From NCBI RefSeq assembly GCF_027925525.1, contig NZ_BSDJ01000047.1, positions 1 to 46,895 on the forward strand: a DNA stretch of 46,895 nt. The letters run 5' to 3'. The number at the start of each line of letters is the position of its first letter. Positions within the stretch are counted from its first letter, which is position 1. Made by a program: the position numbers and the translations under genes. Shown in pieces: positions 15,301 through 24,093 of this stretch. The DNA comes from Paenibacillus tyrphae. GTDB taxonomy: Bacteria; Bacillota; Bacilli; Paenibacillales; NBRC-103111. Below the pieces are notes generated by a model. The model was given only the letters and a program-made list of their open reading frames with translations, was not told the DNA's origin and made no database searches.

Positions 15301-16779
15301 ATGAAGCTGAGCCATCTTCGGCCGCGCTTCCGCTTTACGTTTTTCCAGCGGCAGTTTCTATCCCATCTTCTTCTGTCGATGCTCATTCTCGTCCTGCTGG
15401 CGGCCGGATTTACTTACTATATGAAGGAGCGGACATTCGACAACGAGACGGAAGAACTGGCCAGCGTCTCCAAAGGAATCGTACGCCTGCTCGCAAAAGA
15501 CGGTGATGACCCGACCAGCGCGCTTCAAGCGTATCGCACCCTGCTGGCCGAGCGCCGGACGTCGTTCATCCTGCTGGACCAAGCCGGCGAAATCGCTTAT
15601 CGCGATCCGAAAATGCCCGGTGCCCTGCGCGGCAAGGCGTTCTTGGACGAGCTGCGGTCGCACATGTCCAACACCAAGGACAACGAAAGCTTCATCGTCG
15701 AACGTGGAGCCGAGGAGCCGTGGGTCGTCGTTTACAAGCAAACCAAGCTGAAGCCGCAAAAAACCGAGCTGCACCTCTTCGTCTTCTCCCCGCTTCATGG
15801 CATTCAAGAGACGATGGAGGCGCTTAACCAAGCGCTGATCTATATGATCGTCGTTATTTTCGTATTGGCCGTCGCGGTCAGTTGGATATTCTCCCGAAGC
15901 ATGAGCACCAGCATTCTGTCGCTGCGCCGAACGACCCGCCAAATCGCTGCGGGAGATTATGCCGCCCGATCCACGGTGCGCCGGTCGGACGAGTTGGGTG
16001 AGCTCGCAGGCGACTTCAACTCCATGGCCCAGCAGCTCGAGCTCGCCCTGCATAAGCTGCAGCAGTTCGAGACGCGGCGCCGCCATTTTATTATGGACGT
16101 GACGCACGAGCTGCGCACGCCGCTTACCTCGATCCGCGGCATCATCGAAGGGCTGAAGAACGATCTCGTTCCCTCGTCGGAGGAGCGGGCCAATTATTAT
16201 GGCATCATCGAGAAGGAAACGTTCCGCCTGATCCGGCTCATTAACGGGCTGCTTGACATGGAAAAAATCGAAAGCGGCCTCATCACGCTGAACAAAAAAC
16301 GGACGCCGCTCAAAGAGCTGTTCGAAATCGTTCACGAGTCGCTCGAAGTCTTGATTGAAGAGAAACGCCTGCACATTCTTATCGAATGCGGGCCGGACCT
16401 GCAGGTGTATGCCGACTACGACCGGCTTATGCAAATTCTCATCAATCTGGTCAAAAACAGCATTCAATTTACGGCATACGGCACGATCCGCTTGACCGGC
16501 TCCGAAACGGAAACGCATACCGTCATCGTGATTGCGGACACCGGCCGCGGCATGTCCGAGGAGGAGCTGTCCCTCATCTGGGAGCGGTTCTACAAGGCCG
16601 ATCCGTCCCGGTCCAAGAGCAACAGCGAGACCGGACTCGGTCTGTCCATCGTCAAGCAGTTGGTCGAAGCCCATGCAGGCACGATCAAAGCGGACAGCAC
16701 GCCCGGCATCGGCACCACGTTCACGATCACCCTTCCCAAAACAGACAAATCCGCATCCAAGGACAGCGAAGCGGGATAA
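15301..16779 (+). CDS. HAMP-containing sensor histidine kinase
   Basis: A 492-residue kinase paired with the preceding regulator. It has a membrane helix near residues 19-40, an extracellular sensor region of about 130 residues, and a second helix near 175-195. A HAMP linker follows, then a HisKA domain with FIMDVTHELRTPLTSIRG, and a HATPase domain with NLVKNSIQF, DTGRGM and SETGLGLSIVKQLVEAH. The ATG at 15301 is used because GGAGG lies seven bases upstream; an ATG at 15295 would be too close. The sensor region shows no domain I recognise, so the signal is open. Confidence 0.9.
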   Translation: MKLSHLRPRFRFTFFQRQFLSHLLLSMLILVLLAAGFTYYMKERTFDNETEELASVSKGIVRLLAKDGDDPTSALQAYRTLLAERRTSFILLDQAGEIAYRDPKMPGALRGKAFLDELRSHMSNTKDNESFIVERGAEEPWVVVYKQTKLKPQKTELHLFVFSPLHGIQETMEALNQALIYMIVVIFVLAVAVSWIFSRSMSTSILSLRRTTRQIAAGDYAARSTVRRSDELGELAGDFNSMAQQLELALHKLQQFETRRRHFIMDVTHELRTPLTSIRGIIEGLKNDLVPSSEERANYYGIIEKETFRLIRLINGLLDMEKIESGLITLNKKRTPLKELFEIVHESLEVLIEEKRLHILIECGPDLQVYADYDRLMQILINLVKNSIQFTAYGTIRLTGSETETHTVIVIADTGRGMSEEELSLIWERFYKADPSRSKSNSETGLGLSIVKQLVEAHAGTIKADSTPGIGTTFTITLPKTDKSASKDSEAG

Positions 16780-16822
16780 CGCGGATACCGGGGAGCTGCG
16801 CAAGGCTCCCCCCCTCATAACA

Positions 16823-16853
16823 AACGGACGGCTGCTCAGAGCCGTCCGTAAGC
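16823..16853 (-). terminator. Terminator overlapping the YheC/D stop codon
   Basis: The stem ACGGACGGCT/AGCCGTCCGT includes the last codons and the stop codon of the minus-strand ATP-grasp gene. On the minus strand a short T-rich run (TTTGTT) follows. It may also serve the plus-strand kinase gene, making it a shared convergent terminator. Confidence 0.6.
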
Positions 16854-17609
16854 TTTTGCGTAACGGTAAATTCTCGCGAAGATGCGCTTATCCTTCAGCT
16901 TTCGGAATATATAAGGGTCGGGAGCCGTGTTAATCTCCAAAATCCATGGATGCAGCTTCTGGTCCAGTGCGACGTCCAGCCCGATTTCCTTGAGCCCTCT
17001 ATACTTCGAACGAAGCTGCCTTGCAACGGAAGTGCCGAGCCTGCGCAGCCCTGAGGTTAGTCTTGACTTTTCAGCGCTCCCGGCATGCCCCTGCAGCAAA
17101 ACCTCCACAGGCTTGAGCTTTCCTCCATTATGCACATTGGTCACGATCTTGCCCGGCGCAGCGACGCGCCCGATCAGTCCTGTCGTCTGCCATTTCCCGG
17201 TCGGAGTCTTCTGCACCATGACGCGAAGATCAAAGCGCCGCTTCTTATATTTGAGCATATGGATACCTTTTTGCACCAAATACAACCGTTTTCGGGTCAA
17301 TCCCGCGATATGTCTGTACAAGTCATCGTATTGACTACAAGTGTGAATCTTCGTTCCGATATGGCAGCGGTAAGATGCGCCCCCTTCGCCGACCAGCCGC
17401 TCCACCCGCATCACGCCGATGCCGTAAGTGCCGCTGTTCGGCTTCACATAGACCATGCCGTGCCGGTCCAGCATCCCCTTCAAGCTATCGCGGTTCAGCT
17501 TGCGCGTCTCGGGGATGTATTTGGCCAGCTTCCGGTTCGGAATCACCGCCTTGGTTTTGGCCCATTTGCTCACGACGTAGCTGCTGTAATTCGGTTTGCT
17601 CTTCCTCAT
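16836..17609 (-). CDS. YheC/YheD family ATP-grasp protein
   Basis: A 257-residue protein of the family described as endospore coat-associated YheC/YheD. The ATP-grasp features are VYVKPNSGTYGIGVMRVER (nucleotide loop with Lys), FDLRVMVQKTP and LDVALDQKLHPWILEINTAPDP (metal-binding ExN). Such proteins join an acid and an amine using ATP; the substrate is unknown. The ATG at 17609 follows AAGGTGG at good spacing; a GTG three codons earlier is less likely. It is a single gene convergent with the preceding two-component operon. Confidence 0.85.
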   Translation of the reverse strand: MRKSKPNYSSYVVSKWAKTKAVIPNRKLAKYIPETRKLNRDSLKGMLDRHGMVYVKPNSGTYGIGVMRVERLVGEGGASYRCHIGTKIHTCSQYDDLYRHIAGLTRKRLYLVQKGIHMLKYKKRRFDLRVMVQKTPTGKWQTTGLIGRVAAPGKIVTNVHNGGKLKPVEVLLQGHAGSAEKSRLTSGLRRLGTSVARQLRSKYRGLKEIGLDVALDQKLHPWILEINTAPDPYIFRKLKDKRIFARIYRYAKAYGRL

Positions 17610-17841
17610 TTCATCCACCTTTCTTCCTTCGGCCGGAGAACGGCTGGCACCAAGCTGCCCCCCTCTTCCTCTGCAGTACCTTTGACGAACCTTCTGTTCC
17701 CGCTATCCGGTTCCTCTGAGCCTGAATCTGGCCTCGTTCGTCCATCATAGTGTATGCCCCCCGCCGAAGCACGGTGAGGTATAGAGGCCTACGGCAGACG
17801 GGCGGGACACTCAGAAATCCGCGGTGTGGCCGATTTTCCGC

Positions 17842-17880
17842 AAAAAAAAGGCAGCTGCCGCGATGCAGGCAACTGCTTCA
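17842..17880 (-). terminator. Terminator of the PAP2 phosphatase gene
   Basis: On the minus strand GCAGTTGCC pairs with GGCAGCTGC and is followed by eight T residues. It starts ten bases after the stop codon. Confidence 0.8.
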
Positions 17881-17889
17881 AAACTTCTT

Positions 17890-18477
17890 CTACGATTTAT
17901 AGCCGAGCTTGCGCTCGATTTTTTCAAAAAACGACAAGCCTGCGGCCAACCCGCGACGGGCGATCGTCCATTGGGTGAACAGCTTGTTAACGGCTACGGC
18001 GGAGCCGATGCCAAGCAGTGCTCCGACGGTCACGTCGATCGGATAATGTACGCCGGTCCAGATCCGGGATAAAGCGATCAATACGGCCAGCGCAAGCCAG
18101 ACGTACCCGTCCTTGCGACGGTACAGCCAGATCGAGGTGGCGATGACAAAAGCACCGATGGCATGGCTGCTGGGAAACGATGCATTGGCCGCATGCTCGA
18201 TCAACTGATGAACCTCGTGGCTGACGAACGGCCGGTTCCGGTAAAACAACATGCCGATCAGCGAACCGATCCCCATCGCCAAAGCAGCGGAACAGAGTGC
18301 TTTGGCCACCATCCGGCGGTTCTCTTGCTTTCGGGTAAACCAATACACGAAGATGCCCAAATAAAAGAAATATTCCGCATATTCCGCGAAAAAGCGCATC
18401 CAGACGTTAATCGTCGTATGATCGACAGCCAAGCCGTTGATCATTTCAAATAAATCATAGTCCCATTTCAATAACAT
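17890..18477 (-). CDS. PAP2 phosphatase (undecaprenyl-diphosphatase-like)
   Basis: A 195-residue membrane protein with about five hydrophobic segments. The three PAP2 motifs are present: a KxxxxxRP-like YRNRPF, SFPSSHA and SRIWTGVHYPIDV, giving the catalytic histidines. In Bacilli the BcrC/YbjG-type members dephosphorylate undecaprenyl pyrophosphate, which recycles the cell-wall lipid carrier and gives bacitracin resistance. That role is the best guess here. It lies 33 bases downstream of the kinase gene, so it may belong to the same transcript as the two-component system. Confidence 0.83.
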   Translation of the reverse strand: MLLKWDYDLFEMINGLAVDHTTINVWMRFFAEYAEYFFYLGIFVYWFTRKQENRRMVAKALCSAALAMGIGSLIGMLFYRNRPFVSHEVHQLIEHAANASFPSSHAIGAFVIATSIWLYRRKDGYVWLALAVLIALSRIWTGVHYPIDVTVGALLGIGSAVAVNKLFTQWTIARRGLAAGLSFFEKIERKLGYKS

Positions 18478-18510
18478 ACGCGATCTCTCCTCTTCCCGTT
18501 ATCCGTTCCG

Positions 18511-19920
18511 TTAACGGCTGAACGGCAATTGTACCGTCACCGTCGTTCCCTGGTTCTCTTCGCTTTGCAAACGTATGTCCCCATGATACTTCTCGACAAG
18601 CCGCTTGGCGATCGAAAGACCCAGACCGCTGCCGCCGCGTTTGCGGCTGCGGGCTTTGTCCACCCGGTAAAACCGGTCGAACACATGCTCCACTTCCTCT
18701 TTCGGAATGCCCATGCCGTAATCGCGGATGACGATGCGCAGCATCCTATCTTCTACCAAGACGGCTGAAACGTGGATTTTGTTTCGTTCGGTCGAATATT
18801 TCACTGCATTATCCAACAAAATCAACAAAATTTGTTTGATATGATTGGGAACCAGCCGGATTTTGACGCCTTTCAGCGCATCCACATCCGTCGTAATCTC
18901 GAACTCGGGATGGACGACGGAGACGTTCTTTACGATGCGGCCGATGGTCTCCCCCAGATCGAACACCTCGGCGGTGTCGCCGGGACTGGCATTTTCCGCA
19001 CGGGTAAGCTCCAGCAGCTCCTGCACAAGTCCCTTCAGACGATCAAGCTCCTCTAGCGAAGCGCGAAGCGATTCGTCCACCAGGACCGGGTCGTGCTTGC
19101 CCCAACGGTTCAGCATCGACAAATGTCCGGAAATGATCGCAATCGGGGTCCGCAGCTCGTGCGAAGCGTCTTCGACGAATTGCTTTTGCTTGCGGAACGA
19201 CGTTTCCAATTGATCCATCATCTCGTTGAACACATGGGCCAGCGCCGAAATCTCATCCTTATTATCGTAAAAAGGCACCCGCTCCTGCAGTCCGTTCCGC
19301 TGAATTCTTCTCATCGTTTCCGTTATGCTTTGCACCGGTCTCAGCAGACGGCCGGCCAGAAGCAAGCCGCCCAAGCCGCTCAGCAGTATTCCGCCGATAC
19401 CGCCCAGAATCATGACTAGCGTGATGACTCCTTTCAGCTCGTCGAACGTCTCCAGATTGCTGACGATTTCAATCGTGCCGTGGAATTTCTTCGACACAAT
19501 CGGGGCGCGCAGAACGAGCAAATGCTCCTCTTGGTGCCACACGCTTTCAAGTTCGGTCTTCGTAACCGGCCGCGGCACCACCCAATCCTCCGGCAGCGCC
19601 GTAAGTACCGTCAGCACCGGCTTTCCCTCGCCGTCCAAAATCCGGATCAATTGATTTTTTTGATTGATACTCTGAATAAAATGTCTGCTTCTGACGATTT
19701 GACCGGCATCCAGTATATCGCTTTTTTCCGTAAAATAACTTTGTAGCTCGCCCATCGTTTTGCGCACCGATTCCACTTCGCGGCTGCTCATCCATTGGTT
19801 GATGCCTATATATTGAACGGCGTTGTAGACCGTAAACAAGACAAACAACATGAAAGCCGACCATAAGGTCATCTGCCATTTAATCGGCAGTCGGGTGAAG
19901 CGCATTCGCAGCTTTTTCAT
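18511..19920 (-). CDS. Sensor histidine kinase (ArlS/YkoH-like)
   Basis: A 469-residue kinase. It has a membrane helix near residues 14-36, an extracellular domain of about 125 residues, a second helix near 163-190 and a HAMP linker. The HisKA domain carries FVEDASHELRTPIAIISGH, and the HATPase carries ILLDNAVKYS, DYGMGIPKEE and RGGSGLGLSIAKRLVEKYHG. The FVEDASHELRTP plus NRWGKHD pattern is typical of the ArlS/YkoH group. It overlaps the upstream regulator gene by four bases. The PAP2 phosphatase follows 33 bases downstream, hinting at a cell-envelope role. Confidence 0.9.
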   Translation of the reverse strand: MKKLRMRFTRLPIKWQMTLWSAFMLFVLFTVYNAVQYIGINQWMSSREVESVRKTMGELQSYFTEKSDILDAGQIVRSRHFIQSINQKNQLIRILDGEGKPVLTVLTALPEDWVVPRPVTKTELESVWHQEEHLLVLRAPIVSKKFHGTIEIVSNLETFDELKGVITLVMILGGIGGILLSGLGGLLLAGRLLRPVQSITETMRRIQRNGLQERVPFYDNKDEISALAHVFNEMMDQLETSFRKQKQFVEDASHELRTPIAIISGHLSMLNRWGKHDPVLVDESLRASLEELDRLKGLVQELLELTRAENASPGDTAEVFDLGETIGRIVKNVSVVHPEFEITTDVDALKGVKIRLVPNHIKQILLILLDNAVKYSTERNKIHVSAVLVEDRMLRIVIRDYGMGIPKEEVEHVFDRFYRVDKARSRKRGGSGLGLSIAKRLVEKYHGDIRLQSEENQGTTVTVQLPFSR

Positions 19921-20597
19921 GACCGGATGACGTAGCCGATGCCGCGGACGGTTTGAATATAGCTCCGCTGCGCCGGATCGTCGATTTTGTTGCGCAAATA
20001 GCGGACGTACACATCGACCACGTTCGTTTCAACTTCGCAGTCGTATCCCCAGACCAGATCAAGCAGCATCGCCCGGCTTAATACCCTGTCCCTATGGGTC
20101 ATAAGTACAAGCAGCAGCTCATATTCACGCTTGGTCAGGTCCAATGGAACGCCAGCCTTGCTTACGGTTCTGGTCACCGGATCGATCCGAAGATCGCGGT
20201 ATGTCACCGCTTCTTGCGGTTCGGCCGTCCCCCGCTTGCTCCGCCGGATCACCGCCCGAATCCGAGCCAGCAATTCCTCGATCGCAAACGGTTTCGGCAG
20301 GTAATCGTCCGCTCCGCTGTCCAGCCCTGATACGCGATCCATGACGCTATCGCGGGCCGTCAGCATAATGACGGGCGTCGCGAAGCCGGCACGGCGAATG
20401 CCACGGCATACCTCGAAGCCGTGTAGTCCCGGCAGCATGACATCAAGCAGAATAGCGTCCCAAGCATCGCGGGTCGCGGTTTCCAGGCCTTCCTGACCGC
20501 TCCCGACGACGGTAACGGCATAGCCTTGGTGCATCAATTCCAATTCCATAAAACGGGCGAAATTTCGCTCGTCTTCCACGATAAGAATCCTTTTCAT
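19917..20597 (-). CDS. OmpR-type response regulator (ArlR-like)
   Basis: A 226-residue regulator. Receiver signature: ILIVEDERNFARFMELEL, AILLDVMLPGLHGFEVCR (acceptor Asp) and YLPKPFAIEELLARI. The DNA-binding winged helix is LTKREYELLLVLMTHRDRVLSRAMLLDLVWGYD. The ATG at 20597 matches the normal family start; upstream codons to 20639 are not needed, and AGAGGGAACAGG supplies the ribosome site. It overlaps the kinase gene (ATGA), so both are made together. Targets are unknown; the adjacent phosphatase is one candidate. Confidence 0.9.
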   Translation of the reverse strand: MKRILIVEDERNFARFMELELMHQGYAVTVVGSGQEGLETATRDAWDAILLDVMLPGLHGFEVCRGIRRAGFATPVIMLTARDSVMDRVSGLDSGADDYLPKPFAIEELLARIRAVIRRSKRGTAEPQEAVTYRDLRIDPVTRTVSKAGVPLDLTKREYELLLVLMTHRDRVLSRAMLLDLVWGYDCEVETNVVDVYVRYLRNKIDDPAQRSYIQTVRGIGYVIRS

Positions 20598-20751
20598 CCT
20601 GTTCCCTCTGGCTGCGCTTGAAATAGTAAAAAGCGGCAATGGTCTCGGTTCTATTATTGCCCCTCTGCCGCTGCTTTAACTATACACAACGAAGCTGAAA
20701 ATTCGATGAGAAAAGAGAAAAATTTCGCTTCCACTAAATCCCTAAAAGTGC

Positions 20752-20788
20752 AAAAAGCCGGTCGGGCTTCGCGAGCCAACCGACCGGC
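20752..20788 (-). terminator. Terminator of the small membrane protein gene
   Basis: GCCGGTCGG pairs with CCGACCGGC with an inner GGCT/AGCC stem; on the minus strand it is followed by TTTTTG. It starts 14 bases after the stop codon of the 91-residue protein gene. Confidence 0.8.
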
Positions 20789-20802
20789 CATTCAAGGCGT
20801 GT

Positions 20803-21078
20803 CTAGCCCCCGTTCAAGGAAGCCCATACGTTTTGGATAAAGGAATAAGCAAGCGCGACCGCCATCGACCCTACCGAGACGATAACGTATAAACGAAACG
20901 GGTTTTTAATGAGTCCGGGATAATGGTCCAGACGTTTGGGAGTTGATACCCCTTGGACGACGTCAAAATGATGAATCGCGTCGTTAAAAGGCTTCCGGTC
21001 CTCCACAATTAACGTTCGGCTCGGTTGCGTGGCGTGCAGGGCGGTATCTTCATACGGATTGTATGGTTTGCTTTCCAT
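20803..21078 (-). CDS. Small single-span membrane protein, unknown
   Basis: A 91-residue protein I do not recognise. The first 60 residues are polar, and a single membrane helix (FRLYVIVSVGSMAVALAYSFI) lies near residues 61-82, so the N-terminus is probably cytoplasmic. The ATG at 21078 was preferred because GGGAGGGATGC lies upstream; the frame is open further back to 21114. It has its own terminator and stands between a two-component operon and prfC. It is likely a Paenibacillaceae-specific hypothetical protein. Confidence 0.6.
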   Translation of the reverse strand: MESKPYNPYEDTALHATQPSRTLIVEDRKPFNDAIHHFDVVQGVSTPKRLDHYPGLIKNPFRLYVIVSVGSMAVALAYSFIQNVWASLNGG

Positions 21079-21150
21079 AACTAAGCATCCCTCCCGTTCC
21101 CATGTTCCTTCCACTTCACCCGTATTTTATCAAACTTAACCACTCCCGGC

Positions 21151-21200
21151 AAAAAAAAGAACAGCCCTTCGTTCGGTCCATGAAGACCGCGAAGGGCTGC
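21151..21200 (-). terminator. Terminator of prfC
   Basis: On the minus strand GCAGCCCTTCG with an inner CGGTC/GACCG pairs with CGAAGGGCTG, then eight T residues. It starts about 20 bases after the prfC stop codon. Confidence 0.85.
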
Positions 21201-21221
21201 CTGCTTGTCGGATCCGCGTCA

Positions 21222-22805
21222 TTAAGGCGCGGTCTCCAGAAATTTCAGGTTCGGATTTTTCTCCATCGCCGTGCGCAGCGCGTATTCGTTCTCGAACAGC
21301 GCAACGTAATTGTCCTTCTTATCCTTCACCAGCTGCGAGTTAATCCGGAACTTGGCCGGATCGATGTCGTCGCCGACGAGCCAACGCGCGAATTGGTAAG
21401 TCATCCGGGACAGCTGCACCTCGCTGCTGTACTCCGCTTTCATCCGGTATTCGAACACCTCGAACTGGAGCTGTCCGACGACGCCGAGAATCAAATCCTC
21501 GAAGCCGATCGTTTTGAACACCTGAATAGTGCCCTCCTCGGTCAACTGGTCCACGCCCTTCTGGAACTGCTTGTGTTTCAGAGCGTTTTTGACCGTCACC
21601 TTGGAGAACAGCTCCGGGGAGAACGTCGGCAGCTCGTCGAATTCTACGCTTCCGCCTTGGCACAGCGAATCCCCGATGCGGAAAATACCCGGGTCGAACA
21701 GCCCGATAATGTCACCAGGATAGGCGTCCTCGACGATATCGCGGTCCTGCGCGAGAAATTGCTGCGGCTGTGCCAGCTTGATGTCTTTGCCGACCCGTAC
21801 GTGCTTCACCGACATGCCCCGTTCGAATTTGCCGGAGCAAATCCGCAGGAAAGCGATCCGGTCGCGGTGAGCCGGGTTCATGTTCGCTTGAATTTTGAAA
21901 ATGTAGCCGGAAAACTTCTCGTGCAACGGATCGACCAAGCCTTCGTTGCTTTTGCGCGGCGTCGGTGTCGGAGCGAGCTGCAGGAAATTCTCAAGGAACG
22001 TCTGCACGCCGAAATTGTTGATCGCACTGCCGAAGAATACGGGCGTCAGCTCGCCCTTCTGTACCTTCTCGTAGTCGAACTCGTCGCCCGCCACATCGAG
22101 CAGCTCCAGGTCCTGCACCAATTGGTCGTAAAAAAATTCGCCCGCGATCTCTTTCACGACCGGGTCGTCATAGCCGCTCACTTTGCGCACTTGAATTTCC
22201 TTATGATCGTCGCCTTGGAACAGCTCGACCTGCGTCAGCTTCCGGTCGTATACGCCGCGAAACTGTTTGCCCATCCCGATCGGCCAGTTCATCGGATACG
22301 AGCGGATACCAAGCACCTGCTCCAGCTCTTCGAGCAGATCAAACGGATTTTGGCCCTCGCGGTCCAGCTTGTTGATGAACGTGAAGATCGGAATGCCCCG
22401 CTTGCGGCATACCTGGAACAGCTTCTTCGTCTGGGCCTCGACCCCTTTGGCCGAGTCGATCAGCATGACGGCGCTGTCCGCCGCCGTTAGCGTCCGGTAC
22501 GTGTCTTCGCTGAAGTCTTGGTGGCCCGGGGTGTCGAGAATATTGACCCGGTGCCCTTCATAATCGAACTGCATCACACTGGAGGTGACCGAAATCCCTC
22601 TTTGCTTCTCGATCTCCATCCAGTCGCTCGTCGCATGGCGGTTCGCTTTGCGCCCTTTGACCGTACCGGCCAGCCGAATCGCGCCTCCGAACAGCAGCAG
22701 CTTCTCGGTCAGGGTCGTCTTCCCCGCGTCGGGGTGGGAGATGATGGCGAAGGTGCGCCGCTTCTGTACTTCTTCTTTTAATTTCTCGGATAATCCGGTG
22801 CTCAT
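21222..22805 (-). CDS. prfC: Peptide chain release factor 3
   Basis: A 527-residue translational GTPase that recycles release factors 1 and 2 from the ribosome. The GTPase motifs are AIISHPDAGKTTLTEKLL (G1), RGISVTSSVMQF (G2), DTPGHQDFSEDTYRTL (G3) and NKLDREGQNP (G4). The RF3 domain 3 follows. The length agrees with the family. The ATG at 22805 was chosen over a TTG at 22826, because GGAAGGA lies upstream and family members begin near this point. It is a single gene with a strong terminator. Confidence 0.95.
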   Translation of the reverse strand: MSTGLSEKLKEEVQKRRTFAIISHPDAGKTTLTEKLLLFGGAIRLAGTVKGRKANRHATSDWMEIEKQRGISVTSSVMQFDYEGHRVNILDTPGHQDFSEDTYRTLTAADSAVMLIDSAKGVEAQTKKLFQVCRKRGIPIFTFINKLDREGQNPFDLLEELEQVLGIRSYPMNWPIGMGKQFRGVYDRKLTQVELFQGDDHKEIQVRKVSGYDDPVVKEIAGEFFYDQLVQDLELLDVAGDEFDYEKVQKGELTPVFFGSAINNFGVQTFLENFLQLAPTPTPRKSNEGLVDPLHEKFSGYIFKIQANMNPAHRDRIAFLRICSGKFERGMSVKHVRVGKDIKLAQPQQFLAQDRDIVEDAYPGDIIGLFDPGIFRIGDSLCQGGSVEFDELPTFSPELFSKVTVKNALKHKQFQKGVDQLTEEGTIQVFKTIGFEDLILGVVGQLQFEVFEYRMKAEYSSEVQLSRMTYQFARWLVGDDIDPAKFRINSQLVKDKKDNYVALFENEYALRTAMEKNPNLKFLETAP

Positions 22806-22879
22806 ATCGGTTAATTCCTTCCTCAATCATATTCAGTGATGCGGTCCGGAAGCTGCAGCAGCTTCATGTCACCGCAGGT

Positions 22880-23947
22880 TCAAGTCAGCTTGACGGTCCA
22901 GTCGGCTTCCTTCAGCCACGTTCCCGATTCGAACGCCCGGCCGCGCAGCGTCACTTTGTCTCGATATACCTGCACATACAATCCTTGTGCCTTCTCCTTG
23001 GCCGCATTTTGATAATTGCGGTTCAGCACGCGTCCGACCGAGGAGTTATGAAAATAGTGAAAGCTTTCTTTGGCATAATGCTCCACCGTGCCTTGAAAAT
23101 CCTGATGCCGATGCCCGCAGAATACGAACACGTTTTTGTAAGGCTTCAGGAGTGCGCGGAATTTTTTCGCCGGAATCAATTGGTGCGATCCTCCGTCTTG
23201 TCCGGCGGGCGGCAGCGGTTGATGGGTCATGATGAAGACCGGCTTGCCGTCTTTATGCGAAGCCAGCCGTTCCTTCAACCAATCCAATTGTTCGTCAGAA
23301 TACCATGCCCCTTCGCCTACCTCGGGTTTCTCCTGCACATAAGCCTCCTGCGACAGCAGGATCAAGTGATACCCTTTCTCCCAAGCGTCGTGATAAGGCT
23401 TCGACAATCCGAAAAACTTCTGGAACCGCTCGCGCGATTGCCAGTCCGTTTTGCCGTTGGGCATCGTCTCTTTATTGAAAGCCCCTTTCCGGTCGATCCA
23501 AATGTCATAATAATCGTGGTTGCCCATGTTGGCGTAAACCGGAGGCAGCTTGTAAGCGGACAACGTCTTTTTCAGCTCTTTGTAGTCCCTCTCCCGCCCG
23601 TAGTCGGTCACGTCGCCCGTCAGCACGAGTGCCTCGACCGGCGATTCAAACTGCTTCATATCGTCAAGCGCTTGCTTCAAATGCCGGACCGTATTAGGAT
23701 CGTCAGGCGACACGTGCAAATCGCTGAGAATCATGAACGAGAACAATGGCGCTCCCGGATTCCCCGCCGCCGGATCGGAATTCGTCACCCGTTCCGTCTT
23801 TGGTAGCACGACGTCGTCCGGCGCTTGTGCCCCGCCGACCGTCTGCCCGTCGACCGATTGCTGCAGCAGCTTGAGCAGTCCTGCGAGCGCCGCCCCGATC
23901 ATGACTAGAAGTCCGAGCATCCAGCGTATAAAAGCGCGTCTGGACAT
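22880..23947 (-). CDS. Exported metallophosphoesterase
   Basis: A 355-residue calcineurin-like phosphoesterase. The N-terminus MSRRAFIRWMLGLLVM combines a twin-arginine-type motif (SRRAFI) with a hydrophobic helix at residues 8-27, so Tat export is likely. All metal-binding motifs are present: ILSDLHVS (DxH), LTGDVTDYGRERD (GDxxD), NMGNHDYYD (GNHD), MTHQPL and FCGHRHQDFQG (GHxH). It probably hydrolyses a phosphoester outside the cytoplasmic membrane; the substrate is unknown. It is a single gene, 53 bases downstream of prfC's upstream region and on the same strand. Confidence 0.85.
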   Translation of the reverse strand: MSRRAFIRWMLGLLVMIGAALAGLLKLLQQSVDGQTVGGAQAPDDVVLPKTERVTNSDPAAGNPGAPLFSFMILSDLHVSPDDPNTVRHLKQALDDMKQFESPVEALVLTGDVTDYGRERDYKELKKTLSAYKLPPVYANMGNHDYYDIWIDRKGAFNKETMPNGKTDWQSRERFQKFFGLSKPYHDAWEKGYHLILLSQEAYVQEKPEVGEGAWYSDEQLDWLKERLASHKDGKPVFIMTHQPLPPAGQDGGSHQLIPAKKFRALLKPYKNVFVFCGHRHQDFQGTVEHYAKESFHYFHNSSVGRVLNRNYQNAAKEKAQGLYVQVYRDKVTLRGRAFESGTWLKEADWTVKLT

Positions 23948-24034
23948 GTAAAGATCCCCCTTGCGTTAGCCGGCACTGTACACTCCATCATACCATATTT
24001 CAAGAGGTGAAAAAAAGACGCAACATGCGCCAGC

Positions 24035-24073
24035 AAAAAAGAGCAGAACCCGGCGCAACCGGATCTGCTCTTT
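24035..24073 (-). terminator. Terminator of zwf
   Basis: On the minus strand AAAGAGCAGA with CCGG pairs with CCGG plus TCTGCTCTTT and runs into six T residues, about 20 bases after the zwf stop codon. Confidence 0.8.
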
Positions 24074-24093
24074 CGGTTTCTTTCGACTAGCGA

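Noticed and set aside
15358..16818. Minus-strand frame of 486 codons opposite the histidine kinase
   Set aside because: It is the mirror frame of a GC-rich real gene; the composition is rich in Arg, Gly and Gln without any domain.
21102..22490. Plus-strand frame of 462 codons opposite prfC
   Set aside because: Shadow of prfC; the repeated RVLEQ-type text is antisense of conserved GTPase codons.
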